A DNA stretch of 64,000 bases from an uncultured Bacteroides sp. GTDB taxonomy: Bacteria > Bacteroidota > Bacteroidia > Bacteroidales > Bacteroidaceae. The stretch lies in contig CAUHML010000002.1 in assembly GCA_959606905.1 (NCBI GenBank), forward strand, positions 75,980 through 139,979, written 5' to 3'. Shown here piece after piece: positions 63,947-64,000 of this stretch (the stretch's first letter is position 1; each line of letters begins with the position of its first letter). A model generated the notes under the pieces. That model ran no database searches. It was not told the DNA's origin and saw nothing but the letters and a program-made list of their open reading frames with translations. The position numbers and the translations under genes are program-made.

Positions 63947-64000
63947 ATGGCATTAGATAACCTTAACGATGTGAGCACCATTGTATCCTTGGACGGCACG
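63947..64000 (+). CDS. Start of a further T6SS gene, possibly tssI (VgrG)
   Basis: An ATG 24 bp after tssC opens a frame that runs to the end of the window (18 codons; MALDNLNDVSTIVSLDGT). The SLDG turn soon after the N-terminus recalls VgrG starts, and no VgrG is present elsewhere in the window, but the fragment is too short for identification. Confidence 0.5.
   Translation, partial: MALDNLNDVSTIVSLDGT

Noticed and set aside
1..64000. tRNA genes, CRISPR arrays, insertion sequences and att sites.
   Set aside because: None could be recognised by eye on either strand; integrase and relaxase are also not in this window.

Overview
The window looks like part of an integrative and conjugative element (ICE) of a gut Bacteroidales species (Bacteroides, Phocaeicola or Parabacteroides type). 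Four things point there: a Bacteroidota-type (T6SSiii) type VI secretion locus with the phylum-specific TssN/O/P/Q/R genes, a VirD4/TraG-like coupling protein, fimbrillin lipoproteins, and several exact matches to the Bacteroides -7 promoter element (TAnnTTTG). No rRNA, tRNA, CRISPR array or insertion sequence was seen. Both ends of the element lie outside the window. The pairing of T6SS and conjugation genes recalls the mobile GA1/GA2 architectures of gut Bacteroidales, but the exact architecture cannot be assigned from here.

Layout. (1) 1-2641: tail of a surface-type protein, then the conjugation coupling ATPase. (2) 2.6-13.4 kb: accessory block with a two-gene TPR-CHAT protease operon, an Xre regulator, a 31-codon small ORF with a perfect Shine-Dalgarno, a HipBA toxin-antitoxin pair, a glutamate-receptor-like channel and a secreted M23 peptidase. 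(3) 13.4-43.0 kb: a long plus-strand run of element genes (DUF4099/DUF3945-like proteins, Toprim protein, PH-domain protein, secreted proteins, M23 and glucosaminidase peptidoglycan enzymes, radical SAM, NUMOD4/HNH protein, beta-helix protein, fimbrillin, ArdC-like protein). Many of these appear to share a small C-terminal module. (4) 19.6-26.1 kb: a minus-strand cargo island set between two paralogous backbone genes. It encodes a TssD(Hcp)-toxin-44 fusion with a series of membrane-anchored candidate immunity proteins, a TonB-C-domain lipoprotein and an S1-family serine protease lipoprotein. (5) 43.2-48.3 kb: a large membrane protein of unknown role and a TetR-ATPase-HNH operon resembling the Septu (PtuAB) anti-phage system. 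(6) 48.6 kb to the end: the T6SS. Genes tssH, two Hcp-like genes, tssE, tssF, tssN, tssK, tssG, tssQ, tssO, tssP, tssR run leftward; tssD, tssB, tssC and the start of another gene (probably vgrG/tssI) run rightward.

How it fits together. The sheath (TssBC), tube (TssD), baseplate (TssE, F, G, K), membrane complex (TssN, Q, O, P, R) and recycling ATPase (TssH) form a nearly complete contractile apparatus. The Hcp-toxin fusion 38 kb away is a plausible specialised effector loaded through the same tube, with its immunity genes alongside. The element also carries several systems likely to act against phages or competitors (TPR-CHAT, Septu-like, HipBA). The most noteworthy signals are the Hcp-toxin island with its duplicated and decaying immunity genes, the TPR-CHAT operon with an unrecognised partner, a probable frameshift at an A10 tract (28.9 kb), two divergent Hcp-like genes inside the T6SS operon, a strong hairpin between tssD and tssBC, and the recurring C-terminal module.
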